From Lineus longissimus (lineage: Eukaryota; Nemertea; Pilidiophora; Heteronemertea; Lineidae), in contig NC_088310.1 in assembly GCF_910592395.1 (NCBI RefSeq), positions 27,855,491 to 27,919,490 of the forward strand: a stretch of DNA of 64,000 nucleotides, given 5' to 3'. Positions within the stretch are counted from its first letter, which is position 1, and each line of letters starts with the position of its first letter. The notes beneath the pieces are model-generated. The model was not told the DNA's origin. It saw nothing but the letters and a program-made list of their open reading frames with translations, and ran no database searches. This document shows, one piece after another, positions 23,524 through 35,325 of this stretch. A program made the translations under genes and the position numbers.

Positions 23524-26166
23524 CTATGCGTTTGATCAAAAGCTGGCTTGCTTTTGTATGTACCTTAATCAGGCAATACAATTGACGACAAATGGTCCAG
23601 GTGGACAAATAAGGTGCCGCCTGCTTATGTTCACTAGCTCTTCTAATATCATCATGTCGATTTCACACTAAAATCGAGATTGATATGACTCAGGACAGAG
23701 ATTTGGGGTAAATGTGGCACAATCGCGGTAAAGTTTGTCTACGTGGGACGAGCAAGCAAGGAAACGTGTCAGAGGACACCCTGCTTGTCCAGAGGACCAA
23801 ACGTTAGTGTTTGACTTCCACTAATGAGGCCCGAGTCACTACAATGACACTAGATGAGCATGTTTGAAGGTTCAACATCATAAGTCAAAAGACAAATGTT
23901 TAAAGCGATTGTTTGAGGCAGGAAAGATTTCGCTCACACACGAGGATATTTGCCGACGAAGGCTGAAAAATTGTACTGTTTGTCCTCAGTTATTTCTGTT
24001 TGGTTCAATTTATCGACATGGTAGTAATCTTGTCATTAATGTTGGCCCTGGGCCACGCTAAACGGACTAGTTTACTTGATATTGTGCGCAATGAATGGCT
24101 AATGTTTGAAATGAAATTTATCGCAGTTGTCACAATTAGGGAGGCGAGGACGAGGGAAGGAGATGTCGATGCTTCGGTTTGGCGAACCGCCACAACACTC
24201 ACATACCGCCCAAAACTGACCCATTATCATTCTGATGCTTAATCCAGCAGAATTTGATTTAATATCAGCGACAAAAGAAACTGGTGATATACACGAGTCG
24301 TTGGGGAGGACTTATCTAATTTTCTTGAGACGCTGCGTGAATTATGATGTATTTGATTAGAGTAAGACGTGGCTCTTCGGGGACGCTGTGTTTTTGTTTC
24401 CACTGCTTTAGCTGACGCTGTAACTGCGATTTATTAATGGTTCACAAATCGAGGGCGATGAGAGATGAATGGGAGAAATCTCTATCGGGTTTTCTGGCCA
24501 TCAATCTCTCATAAGTTGCTCATTAGGGTGGCTATAGGGAGGGCATATGGCAAGCAGGAATAGGACGCGTACAGAGCGAGCGGCATTTGGCCAACGCCCG
24601 TACGTGACTTGGCATGCGATGGGGTCTTTATTGCTGGTCGCCTTTCACTCGCGAAGGCGCACAAATCTATTCAGGGTGTCGAAATCAGTGTTGAAGAATA
24701 ACCGAAAATTCCGGGCCTGTTTTCTTTGAATTTTATGAATCTTGCGCAGATTGCTTTTGCGAGATTACCATGCTGATTTTGGTCGCATATCCCTCGCATC
24801 TGCTCTAAAGAAAGTTGAAGAAAGTTTACCCTCGTATAGTGAGTTATGTCACCGGTGTTTACATGAAGAAATTATGGGACCACGCCGAACAAAAGCGCTG
24901 ATTATTGTCCCCAATTTAAGCCTGTGAGAACCGAATGCAAACCTTAATTATCTCTTTCAGTGTTTCTTTGCCAAGCTTTTTTTTGTCACGCGTCTTGCTA
25001 ACTTTTGGCAGTCATGTTATCCCGATTTAATCTTACCAATATGGTGCGAGAGATTAGCAATCAAGCGTTAGCCAAGAATCAGACGAAAGACGTTGTGTGG
25101 GAAGTCGGAATATAGCAGCTTCGAGAATTGATGAAATTTATCATGAAGTGCCGATCATTTCCCGCAAAATTGGTTTTGAAAAGTGCCGACTGGTTATCTT
25201 TTATCATTTCAACCGACTTCTCCTTCTGACTGGAATACCGGCTGTTGATCAGTCTTGTTCTTTTTAAGTTCGATCATGAAAAGAATCATCAGTGATTGAA
25301 TCAGTTGATATAGTTTTCGTTTTCTTTGTTTTTTATCTCAATGGTTTATTTTATTTAGAGAAAAAGCCACTTAGTTGACGGAGGCCAACCTTCCATGATC
25401 AAACATACCCTTCCTTCGTCAGCCACTCTCCTCGGCCTTGACCAATCAGAGGAACAAAAAAAACTGTCGTAAGGATTGCGACATTTTGTCAAAATCACAA
25501 AAAGGGCGTTGATGACCTCGAAGCGGGTACTAACAGCGCTGCTGAAACAGGTATCAGATGCCAGGTCACGAAGACCGACAAACCCTTCATCCCTTTTTAA
25601 CAAGAAAATGCCCAGATCTTATGAAAGGATTTCTCGCTAACGATATTGTTATGAAATAGTCCGGAGAGGAGCTTGTAATGGCAGGCACACCTTGACTAGC
25701 GACATTGAGGACAATATTTGCTGTAGGTTTGGTGATCACGAGCAGGATAGGGGTAATTTATCCAGGTTAAACAAGAATTTGTTAAAGAACAAAGCAGTGT
25801 TCCTATTGCTAATCGGATAGCTCGTTTAAAAGACTTAAACTCATTGGACGGCAAAGAGAGAAAGGGACATTCACTGTTCTAAGTTAAACATGCTGAGCGT
25901 GGCTTGTGTTATCAGAGTAAGAACAATGTCAACTTCATGAAAATATATCATCCATCCCAATCCTCTGATGTGAGTCTGCCGTGTCTCAGGGTGATGTAGA
26001 CCCCGGGTATAGACCTTCATGCCTCTTCTTTATCATTTGAAACGTATCTTTGGAGAACTTCATCGATAGCTCATTCAAGCATTTCCAAAAACACAATTGA
26101 GTGCAAACCCAAGAGAACGCGCCTCTACGTGAACTGATGACATCCCACAATGACTGAGGCAGCCAA
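23524..26166. other. Gene-poor stretch
   Basis: No supported gene. Segments around 24400-24560 are less AT-rich and have a non-repetitive look that could fit a conserved non-coding element, but conservation cannot be judged from one sequence. Confidence 0.55.
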
Positions 26167-26248
26167 GACGAGGTGGCCGAGTGGTTAAGGCGATGGACTG
26201 CTAATCCATTGGGCTCTGCCCGCGTGGGTTCGAATCCCATCCTCGTCG
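26167..26248 (+). tRNA. tRNA-Ser(GCT)
   Basis: This 82-nt copy has the fully Watson-Crick acceptor GACGAGG/CCTCGTC with discriminator G. Body, anticodon loop CTGCTAA and variable arm are identical to the other serine copies. A T4 run begins 2 bases after the gene. This acceptor form, shared with the 35.2 and 36.6 kb genes, is probably the standard one. Confidence 0.97.
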
Positions 26249-27061
26249 CATTTTGCCTAAGGACCTTTTTTACTGACCATAGGCAATTTAATGGGTGAAT
26301 ATGATGTATTTGGCTTCTGGTGTATCTTTTGATATAAGGTAAACATACTTGAAGTCTGCCAGGGAGACAACGTTGTACTTTCCATACACACAACTCTCAT
26401 TTCATCATTTTCTAATCAGATGATGATAAATTGTGAAAAACCGTCAAAACATTTTACCCAGCCGCCTCCTTATTAAGTGATGAATTTTCCGACCTCCCTG
26501 CATTCTCACGCCGTTGGTTCTATGGCTTTACAATATGGGGACTGCGATGGAGTAATCTTGAAGAGGGAGGGAGCATTGGTGACTATGGGGCAGGTGCTGC
26601 GTGGAGTGGGGGAGGGCAAGCCAGGCTTAGGATAAGAGGCCACTCGTCGGGAAAGTATCAGTCGTGTGTTATGGACGCTTTATACCCGCTGTTGTAATAA
26701 TGAAAGAAAATATTAGGGTTTTGTTAACAGATCTTCAGAAAGAAATACACTACGCTCGAATTTCTGTAATTTATTTCGAATCCCTTTAACTGTATGAAAT
26801 GCACAATATTGCAAATTACATAAGAAACGTGGGAACGGGTTTAGTTTTAATAACTGCTTTTCAAGCTGGCACAATCCAATGCAAGAATTCAATGCATACT
26901 GTTAACTGTAACTAGCAACCTGGGGCAACAGCAACTTTTAAATGGCATATGGGTTGAATCGTCATGGACTTGTCTCCATTGTGTGAGAATTAACATGAAA
27001 TCCCAACTTCTTCTAAGATTACATTTCGACCACAGTCAGATAGGCCTACACCAAAACCCGA
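26249..27061. other. Gene-poor stretch
   Basis: Nothing identifiable is present between the tRNA-Ser gene and the candidate exon that follows. A TAGGCCTAC word occurs near 27042. Confidence 0.6.
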
Positions 27062-27284
27062 TCAAAAGCGCCCCAGTGTCTTGAATACACGAACAGGGAC
27101 TTCTAGATTTCCCGACACGAAGATACCTGTCGCGGTGGTGTCTCCGGCGCCGGTCTCGCCCCACTTGTCCATAGCCACCCAGTTTACAAGTATGGATGGC
27201 CCGATGAAGTGGTTGTTAACTCGTCCAGCCCATGAATGAGAACAACTGGGTTTTGTACAAACGCCCCATAGCAAATGGCCTCTT
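27062..27284 (-). CDS. Candidate 3' terminal exon, product unknown
   Basis: On the minus strand a frame is open from an acceptor-like site to a TGA. The acceptor has a branch-point-like CTAAC about 17 bases before a pyrimidine-containing ATATCAG. The exon gives about 74 residues with codon use unlike the surrounding AT-rich DNA: many purine-starting codons and G/C in third position around GACAAGTGGGGCGAGACC. Peptide segments include VNNHFIGPSILVNWVAMDKW and GIFVSGNLEVPVRVFKTL, which look like a folded extracellular or enzymatic domain, but I cannot name it. No upstream exon has been located, so it may be a real last exon or a gene fragment. Confidence 0.25.
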
Positions 27285-28990
27285 CTGATATGAAGAGTCG
27301 TTAGAGACATAAAGGACTTTCAGAGGGGGCCGGACTGACTTCTTCACTCCGATGATGTCGTCTATTTTTTGACGAGTGTCGCTCTGACTCCCCCTCTGAT
27401 GGCGAATTCAAACCTTTGTGTTCGCCTCACTCGTATTGTGCTCATGGTGGCACGGGCAGTCACAGAGTGACCCCGGAAGTCAAAATCTTCCGGGTTATTC
27501 TTGTAGCTATCATCTGGATTATTTTTGGCAGCAGTCGAATATATTTTTGGTAAAAATGACTTATCTTACGGCTGTGGGAATCTACCCCAGTTCTGAAAGA
27601 ATGCAGTACTGATATCGCTACTGTTATCGTAATGTGTTCCTCACTCCTGCAAAGGCGAACACAATAGACTCTGTAACAATCGGCACCAAGAGGTAATATG
27701 CACTCCAACTGGCATCAACCCGTCACTGCCTAGCCAAGTGTCTAGGGCACGATGCGGCCTCCGGCTGAAGAGCATCACTGTCTCCTCAACCCTGCCACCG
27801 TACCGTACGTAATGAAATCACAGCATCATATACGCTGGTCCAGAATATGTCCCAACGCACTGTATTCTGATGTAGTAGCCATGTGCACAATGCGAAGCAA
27901 AGTTTTGAGTGACATGCTGCATTCTGGGATAATTTAGCAGGAGCTCTTGATGGGCCTCGATCGCTCTCCGCTGCGAGCTACGACGACAAGGAAAATTGGC
28001 AGTGCTAGACACGGCGTTCAAGAGGCCGTTATAATTAGTGCTTATTAAAATGTCGCTCATATTGAGTCCTCCTTGTATTGAGAGGAAATATATAGAACAT
28101 ATTGAATGTCGTGATTTCATACCACCGCTGTTTCGCCCACCATGCTGCTGCCGTCCAAACTTCAAAATGGAGTTAGTTTTGGCGACGATCACTGAGCAGG
28201 TATTGAGCAATGCCACCCATCTATCTGTCAACTTGCCCAAGACTACTGAGATTGCGAATTCCCAGGCATAATTAAACATTTTTTTCTCGGATATCCAATA
28301 AAACTCCACTTTGGGAACGCTCGTTTACAGTTGATATCAATTAGTTAACCAGTGAACTGGTCCGTCTTTTCTCCCGGTGATTTCCGCTTTTGAAGCAGTA
28401 AACGGTGTAAGATTACTCCGCCGAGATTCTAATGGCCGCCGTGATGAATTTGATTTCTGCCAGACAATCAGTCATTTAGGGAATGCATCTTCTATCATTA
28501 GGGGAGGATGATGATGGTACAATAGAGTCCACTCTGAGATGAGGTACAGCGTGTACAGAATTACTGTAGAGAATACCCTGAAGGAATACAATAGAATAGT
28601 ACTTTAAGGTGGTGTTGCAGCGATTGAGATGGAACCAGTTATAAATGACCGTTGATGAATCTTGCAAGAAGACTCAACCAAATGAAGCCTGTGTACTAAT
28701 TACACCATCAAAGTCAACAAACCTGTACCAGCATATTGAAGCAGCGGATTAAATTAACAACACTACAAACACGTGCCATAGAACGCTGGCTACGTTATTG
28801 AATTTTGCGAGCAGACGAAATTTTTAATATCCTGCTGGGAGCGGAGTGGTTGCGTGGAGCGGATCATCTGAGCGTCTTCATTTCCTCTTCCCGGGACAGG
28901 TGTAAACATGAAGATATTGCATTTTACCATCCGAGAAATAACCGAGATATCTCATGGCCAATATACCCAGAGATTCTCCCAGTTGAGGAA
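27285..28990. other. Gene-poor stretch
   Basis: Long frames on the minus strand between 27818 and 28309 have no domain and are matched by open frames on the plus strand. An 11-bp inverted pair (TGTGTTCGCCT at 27417 and its complement at 27653) could border a small element but is too short to support alone. Confidence 0.5.
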
Positions 28991-28996
28991 ATAAAA

Positions 28997-29102
28997 GTTT
29001 AGCACTGGCGCCATATTGTAGTTTCAATCCCGGCATGCTTTGTAGTACCGGAAGCGGAAGTGAACATGTTGGGAGCCAGAAGCATGGTTCTTTCTTCAAC
29101 AG
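28997..29102. promoter_or_regulatory. Candidate housekeeping-type promoter
   Basis: Within about 60 bp lie an ATGGCGCC core on the minus strand (CAATATGGCGCC, YY1-like), two ACTACAA words on the minus strand (one next to GCATGC, as in ZNF143-type sites) and two adjacent ETS sites (CCGGAAGCGGAAGTG). This combination is typical of TATA-less animal housekeeping promoters. On the plus strand ATG 29066 begins MLGARSMVLSST, which looks like a mitochondrial presequence, up to a possible donor ACA|GTAAAA at 29102. On the minus strand ATG 29014 begins MAPVLNFYFLNW. Direction, start site and gene are not proven. Confidence 0.3.
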
Positions 29103-30531
29103 TAAAAACTAACCTATTACGTTATGTTTCGGAACATTCTGTGGATTCCATTTTCGAGGCAAAAACATCTCAATCAGTTTGATTATGATATTGTAAGCTT
29201 ACAGAAGCTTTCTTCTGTGGATGAAAGCACACATTTATGACCTTTCGTTTGGTTCTGCCTGTTACTCCTTGCAGACGACAGAGACACATCTTCCATTCCT
29301 GGCCGACGTCCGTATATTGGTCATTTGAGACCTGGTATTGTTAATCCTATTGAATGATAATTTGGTGAAAAAAGTCGGCCACTGCATGCCATTAGTTTGA
29401 CCAGTTTGGTGTTGTTGTAATAATGACACAAAACCAATTAAGAAACAGACGACTGCATGATTAATTACACAATCTGGGTTTAGTTCTCATCCCAAACAGA
29501 TAGCATTTGCGCGCCAATTAACAACCGGGCCTTGGTCAAACATCTTGGCCATTGAAAAAAGCATATTCGGAAGTAGAAAAGGTAAAATCACATTATTTAT
29601 GTGGCTCCACGAGCTGTTCCTTTGACATTGACAACAGAGTTTGCCGAGACATCTAAGAGTCCACACCGGGATTTCGGGTCACCATCGCGGATGACCCTGA
29701 TGTTTACTCCAACACCACACGCCCTATTCTTGTCATTGTTTACCCAAAGGAAACACTAATTAGCACACTGCGGCAACGGAAATTTTGAGTAATTTTTCTT
29801 TCTTGAAATGAATGTTTAATGTTAATCAGTCATGGGCGTCACACTGTGAAAACATCCCAAATGAGAAATGACAACTCGCATTCAACGGCTAAATAGTGAT
29901 GCTACGCGATAGTCTGCGGCCGAATATAACCCAATGTTTGACATTTTTCTCCTGTGTCATTTTCATCTTTAATTTGGACATGCGTTCTGAATATTAATTC
30001 ATTACCGCGGTGTTTTCTACGTCATGAATAGCTTGAGTTAATGGTAGTAATTAATTGATGTTTGCGGAACCCGCGGCAAGCTGTACCCTCTGAGGCTGTG
30101 AGGCGCGCCTGGGGATTCCTGTGATGGTTTACTGCTCCACACGGCAATAAATCCAACAGAAACCAAGCAATATTTCCAAATTGACTGATTATTTTATGGG
30201 CACAATATCAACGCCTGCCGATGACAATATCGCTTAACTGTGAATAAACACGAATAAACAATACTTGGTAATGAACTGCGTGAAACAAGAGTAGGATATA
30301 TTGCCAGATATGTGATTTAGCTCCGCGTTAATGTTTCCTTCCATCATAACCGATGCAGTGATTGGGTCATCTGGGAGGACAGCGTTTACCAACACACTAT
30401 CACATTGGCAAATAACAAAGCGCATCAGTGCTTGTAAACAAGGCTCGAACAAAAAAATGATAACATTACTGATATTGGTAATGGAATCTTTCCTAAGTTT
30501 GTAAAGTTCGGGTTCAGGGGTTTTCTTCAGG
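29103..30531. other. Gene-poor stretch, possibly regulatory
   Basis: No gene is seen. The part around 29330-30130 is non-repetitive and rich in homeodomain-type TAATTA and ATTAATT words, which would fit conserved non-coding DNA near a developmental gene. This is only an impression. Confidence 0.5.
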
Positions 30532-30591
30532 GTAATAATGATGTTGATAAAGGTAATAATGATAATGATAATGATAATAATCAATAATAAG
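30532..30591 (+). repeat. AATGAT-type microsatellite
   Basis: About 60 bp of imperfect GATAAT/AATGAT repetition, mainly TAATGATAATGATAATGA. It is simple sequence and probably variable in length. Confidence 0.9.
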
Positions 30592-30647
30592 ATATGTACA
30601 TGAGTGAATAAATAACAAAAAATCAAGAGAAAAAAAAGAAAAAAGTA

Positions 30648-30723
30648 GTGGATCCAAGGGGAATCGAACTCGCCAAGACCAGATCCAATGCCCAGCATTC
30701 TAACCGTTGAACAACCAAGGTTG
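30648..30723 (-). pseudogene. tRNA-like sequence with pol III-type boxes
   Basis: Read on the minus strand, TTCAACGGTTAGAATGC resembles a tRNA D-arm and A box, and GAGTTCGATTCCCC is a good B box about 30 bases further on. T-runs (TTTTTTC, then TTTTTTTC) follow immediately, as after a pol III gene. However, the acceptor strands do not pair, the T stem has mismatches, and the anticodon stem CTGGG/TCTGG relies on wobbles with a loop lacking U33. It is therefore probably a tRNA pseudogene or the head of a tRNA-derived SINE, not a working tRNA. Confidence 0.4.
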
Positions 30724-31831
30724 TCATGTTAGAGTGGTGATTTTCGGTGATCTGAACCTTTTGTGTAATTTGAGAATTCGTTGTGGTTGATACTTTGCCA
30801 ATGCCAGCAATGAATTAAGTCATCGCTGTTCCAAAACGGTAGTTTTGTACATGTATCAGAAACCACCCATTTCTCAAAAGGTACGGGCCTATAATGGCAA
30901 AACTTGTCATCAGTCTCAGGCAGAGTAGCACAGAGAGATCTTTTGAGGTCTCTTGTGTAGCCTCACAGTGTTGGAATAGCGACTAACAAATGGATGACCG
31001 CAGGTTCGCCATGAAAGACTTATTACGGTTTCCAAAACGATGGATTTATTTGGCTCACTTCGCTGGCGAAGCAAGGCCGAAATGCGATATTGCCTTAGCT
31101 ACAGAAGTCCGGAAACACGATGGGGTCATCTAAATTGTTGACGAGAGATGCCATAACCTGATGGAATGATGAAAATAAACAGATGTGATGTAAACATGAA
31201 ATTATATCAAGTAAACCAACATGTCAAATTAAAATTTATACGGACGAACAAATATTAGATTTGATCAGGAGATATTTCAATGTGCGTCCAGCCAATTAAA
31301 GAATCAATTATTCCGAAACAAATCAATGATATTCTTTCTCACCGGAGTTATCTAAATGACGATTTGAATCAACACATTGAGAGTCGTTGACACATCATAA
31401 GTTCAATTTGTTGACGACTCGTAAATACTTTTGAGAGGTAATAAACACATAATGATATTTGGATAAACTTTGAGATTATCGAGTGCATACAATGTACAGT
31501 TGTTGTACATACACTTATCACGAGTGTGTAATGTACCTATGCCTACAGTGCATTTTAACAATTAACACACTCCGTGTAAATCAATTCCGCAGAAAAGAAT
31601 GTTCCAGTTTCCTTTGACATATTATATCAAAAACGCCTCCAAAGGTACATATTATTTGACCTGACATTTCAGGCCACAATCAATCGCAGCCAGACGATAA
31701 CTAGGTCGAAAACAGATGGTTCACTGCCAACAAGACAGTCATATTGATTATTAGTTCAAATCTCAAGAAGGTGTTCCATGACAACTTTCAAATATTTTGG
31801 CTACGATCGATTCCCAAGAGGCAGAGTGATG

Positions 31832-32019
31832 GCCTTGACCTCGATTGGTGCCAAGGTCACAGCAAGAGGTCGTCTTTTTTTATAGCATTGTAGCATGGCG
31901 ACAGGAGTCATACTGTGCGCACGCGCAATAACCTGTCTCTTACCCTCCTCAGACGGAGAAATAGCCTTGACATTGCTGGGCGTCTAGGTCACCGAAAGAG
32001 GTCGCTTTGTTTCATATCA
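31832..32019 (+). repeat. Imperfect direct repeat, two 56-bp copies
   Basis: Copies at 31832-31887 and 31964-32019 share GCCTTGAC at the start, AGGTCAC in the middle, AAGAGGTCG, then a T-rich stretch and ATA near the end. The 76-bp spacer contains CGCACGCGC. Similarity is partial, which suggests an old duplication or two related regulatory modules with AGGTCA words. Confidence 0.6.
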
Positions 32020-32245
32020 CTAAAAACAGTGCGTGCGGGATTCGGTTTAATTTCACTAAGAGGGGCTGTATAACTGTAGAGTTTTCTGTTAGTGTCCCTC
32101 TGGAGAAATCATATGATGATCCGGTCGTGATGGCAGACTCAGCGTCCCGCGTGCCAGGGGAGAGATGATGATCGTGTGATACGCGTCCCGGTACAATCAC
32201 TGCATCCAGGGTATAATCAGGGTGATTGGTAACTCTTCGGAGGCA

Positions 32246-32264
32246 GATTAATGACGGATTAATG
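32246..32264 (+). promoter_or_regulatory. Paired GATTAATG words, 11-bp spacing
   Basis: GATTAATG occurs at 32246-32253 and again at 32257-32264, exactly 11 bp apart, about one helical turn. GATTA is the core bound by Otx/bicoid-type (K50) homeodomains, and the helical phasing would place two proteins on the same face. Function is inference. Confidence 0.3.
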
Positions 32265-32555
32265 CAACAAGTTCAGTCACGGCATGATTGGAGTGGTTAG
32301 AGTCGCAGGAAGATAATTTTTAATCATCAATTTATCACATCAGTCGGAATCATCCGCTGGTGTATTGAGGTGCCCAGTCTGATATGACTTGTACTCCATA
32401 TGCAACTCTAGTTTCCTCCTGACAACTTTATGGTCCTAAGTAAACTCGAAGCATTCAGAACTTCTGAAAGAGGCACATGGCAAGCGGTGAAAATAAGAAT
32501 TTGTTATCATTTCCTTCCAAATCCGGTGAAAAAACCCAAGTCACCTTTGTGTTCA

Positions 32556-32631
32556 TAGTGAAGCACTTTGAGCGACTGAAACCAGTTGGATTTTTAGCGC
32601 TATATAAGTCTCATTATAATTATTATTATGA
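32556..32631 (+). mobile_element. 3' tail of a LINE or SINE
   Basis: The order GTGAAGCACTTTGAGCGACT, then TTTTTAGCGCTATATAAGT, then an AATTATTATTATGA tail matches a pattern I know from many animal repeats: a CACTTTGAG stem, a GCGCTATATAA box and short A/T-rich tandem tails at the 3' end of CR1/L2-like LINEs and the SINEs that use them. The rest of the element is not recognisable, so this is probably a 5'-truncated copy. Confidence 0.7.
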
Positions 32632-34505
32632 ATATATTGGGCTATGTCTATCAACTGTTTATTTTTGCTTACTGTACCAGCTTTTGTGCCAAAGTGCTGA
32701 ATGCAGCCGGTGATGACAGTGGAACCTTCGATCAAAAGGTGGAGCTACAATACATTGCATGGCACATCTTTGATGACAATCTGAAAATCCTCGGGATACA
32801 TCAGTCTGATGACTGCCACGGAACCATTAGATGGTTTGATGGGAACAATGCTGCAGAGCGGTTTAACAACAAACAAAATAAACACAAATGAATAAAAAAT
32901 CCCTTTTGGGTATTATCAAAACTTGTATTTATTCCTTTTTGTTTGTAAGTGGTTATAAGCGCAAATTTGAACGAACGCACTCTATCACAACAAGAAGAAA
33001 AAGTGCGACGCTAAATGACGATTGCATCTTGGGGCGACATGTTTTTGGTGAACAACAATGTATATACATGCACCAGTCTTCTCTAATGCGGCTCTATCCC
33101 TAAAGACAATATATTATTGAAAAAAGAAACGAAAAAGACAAAAAATGGTAAATTTCATAGGATAGATATAAAATGAAAAATAAATCACGTATGTACTTGT
33201 AAACAACCCCTGGCATCCAGGTTATCAAACTCTAGGATTGATTCTGTTATTATACCTACTTTGAAAATTCAGCTTTTGTCAACTTTTCGGTATTACTGAT
33301 GTGACGTATTCTTTCATGTGTCTAATGGGAAATTATGCCCACATGAATATCCTTGGGGAAGGGATTAGAAAACTCTATCCTTCAGGTCTGACAAATGTAT
33401 GACATGCGGTTCTTATTTTGTTTATTTGTTGTCGAGATAAATTCTGCTAACAATTCGTAGCATCTTAAATATTCTTGTTAATTGCTTCGAGTAACTGTCT
33501 GTGACAATTGTCGTCAAAGAGCAGACGGCACTTGCTTGTTATTGTTATGAGGGAGACGCCGTATTTTTGTTTCCATCCTTTTGTCACAGCGTTCTAATGA
33601 TACAATCGCAGACGACAGAAGGAGCCTTAAGTGTAAACAGCAGAACAACCATTTCAAAGAAGCAACTCAGGCAGAAATGAGTAACAACAACAACAACAAT
33701 CAAAATGCAACATTTTTCAAAATTTTTATTGACTTTTCTAAGTTGTTTATTTACGTGAAAACATAGGCCTTAGCGTCAACATTTGTTGTTGGTTGCTGAT
33801 ATCAACAATGGTAAAATGATATAATTTTAGGATAAATAGTTTTGCGACAATGGGTAGAACGCCGCTTGAGAGAAGAGCGTTACGCGCTTGAAAGATTATT
33901 TTGAAATGTTGTTGGCGTAAAAGCTCGCGGCACGCTTTTAGTGGATATTCCTGCCAACCCCACCCCCGGCTGTATCCGAGCACCCACAGCCACTGCATCA
34001 TTTATATTGTGAATATTATACATTTTCCGGGAGACTGCACATTATCAATCAACAAACACAAAAACAAATATGGAGCGATGAGGCTAAACGTCATAATCTC
34101 CGAACAAGACTTTCCATCCTGTTATTGGACACAAACAAACACGTTTCATGTTGTTGACTGAATCTTTATTGTTGGTTTTATATATGGATTAAGGTAATAA
34201 GTTCAGTGAATAATGATGTTCAGTCAAGCAGATATGCACCAAATAAATAGTAGTACTGTATTTGTTGTTGAAAACACCGTATGAGTAAACAATCACTGAT
34301 GCCGCATGACAAGTAATAATCCCTCTTGACAAAGGACAACAATAGGGACATATGTACATGTACGTGTATGTGGGGTACCCTCCTTTCATCAGGATATAGA
34401 ATATGGACACCAAATATCAAAAGCTTCCTTATTTTGGGTAGTTTTAAAGTCACCAAGTTGAGGTGGTGGAGTGTTTAAGACTTTGAGCTCCTCATGATAT
34501 AGCAC

Positions 34506-34532
34506 CTACACTCTTAAAATTAAAGAGTGTAG
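34506..34532. repeat. Perfect 10-bp hairpin
   Basis: CTACACTCTT and AAGAGTGTAG flank a 7-base loop (AAAATTA). With one bulged base the stem extends three pairs further (GCAC side). It sits in sequence resembling a decayed tRNA body (GTGGTGGAGTGTTTAAGAC upstream), but no good B box follows. It may be an old element terminus. Confidence 0.5.
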
Positions 34533-34981
34533 TGCGCCCTGAAAAGCTCAATGTCGAAACCACGTATCAATCCATCGATACATAAATTGCTCTTATCTTG
34601 CTGCTTTTGCTTAAGGTCACGATGCCGACTTTGTATTAAGGGCATGCAACGAATATACATGCACTTGATGTGACGCAATCTAATCACATTTTGTATGTTT
34701 TCTGTTTTAGTTCGTTTTTTGTGTTGTGCCAGTGAACTAGCCTTTTACTTCAATGTTTTTTGTGCGAAGTGAACACGAACAGGATTAGAAGTGTAGTTCC
34801 CAACTAGCAAACCTTTTAGAAGACTCAGTCAGATCACTCCGCTTAACTTTAATCAATCATCATCAGGCCGAGCTTCATAAAGTATGCGGGGGTAAACACC
34901 ATTAATCTAACACAGTGACAGTCACTGCGCCATGAATCTTAATGACCTTTTCCGATATATCATTATGTACTGTGGGGCGAA

Positions 34982-34992
34982 GGGGGGGGGGG
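34982..34992 (+). repeat. G11 homopolymer run
   Basis: Eleven consecutive G bases form a G-tract prone to slippage and sequencing error. No further G-tracts follow at quadruplex spacing. Confidence 0.85.
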
Positions 34993-35243
34993 ACGTTTCA
35001 AAGCTATTATTACAACAAATAAGCAGAGTAGGATTTCTAATTCTAAGGTTCCAAAGTTCTGATGAGAAGATATCCTTGTCGGAACGTTTAGGTACATTCT
35101 ATATCAAAGCCCTTATGTGACGACCTCAAAGCAGTTAATTCGTGGACTTTTTTACAAAGTGACTATGATTCCCTTCACATCGGAGAAAGCTTTTCAAGGC
35201 TGATGCGCTAGATTCGTAAACGACTTCAAGCATATAACATGAA

Positions 35244-35325
35244 GACGAGGTGGCCGAGTGGTTAAGGCGATGGACTGCTAATCCATTGGGCTCTGCCCGC
35301 GTGGGTTCGAATCCCATCCTCGTCG
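35244..35325 (+). tRNA. tRNA-Ser(GCT)
   Basis: This copy is identical over 82 nt to the gene at 26167. The first T-run of four or more lies about 14 bases downstream (T7 after ACG), so the primary transcript may have a longer trailer than its siblings. Upstream flank is unrelated to the other copies. Confidence 0.97.

Larger units (their letters stand above)
30724..32555. other. Gene-poor stretch with short direct repeats
   Basis: No gene is supported. It contains the 56-bp imperfect direct repeat at 31832-32019 and a pair of GATTAATG words at 32246-32264, listed separately. Confidence 0.55.
32632..35243. other. Gene-poor stretch
   Basis: An open frame follows the repeat tail but has no domain. 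The segment holds an (AAC)n tract at about 33684-33700, a hairpin at 34506-34532 and a G11 run at 34982-34992. Nothing else is supported. Confidence 0.6.

Noticed and set aside
27417-27663. 11-bp inverted pair TGTGTTCGCCT/AGGCGAACACA that might bound a 247-bp element
   Set aside because: The match is short, the interior is not symmetric and there is no target duplication, so chance is a sufficient explanation.
27818-28309. 163-codon minus-strand ORF
   Set aside because: No domain or coding-type composition, and the plus strand is open over much of the same bases; frames of this size are expected by chance in 64 kb.
34468-34560. tRNA-like sequence with GTGGTGGAGTGTTTAAGAC
   Set aside because: Only the A-box side resembles a tRNA; no proper B box or acceptor pairing follows. 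Only the hairpin inside is reported.
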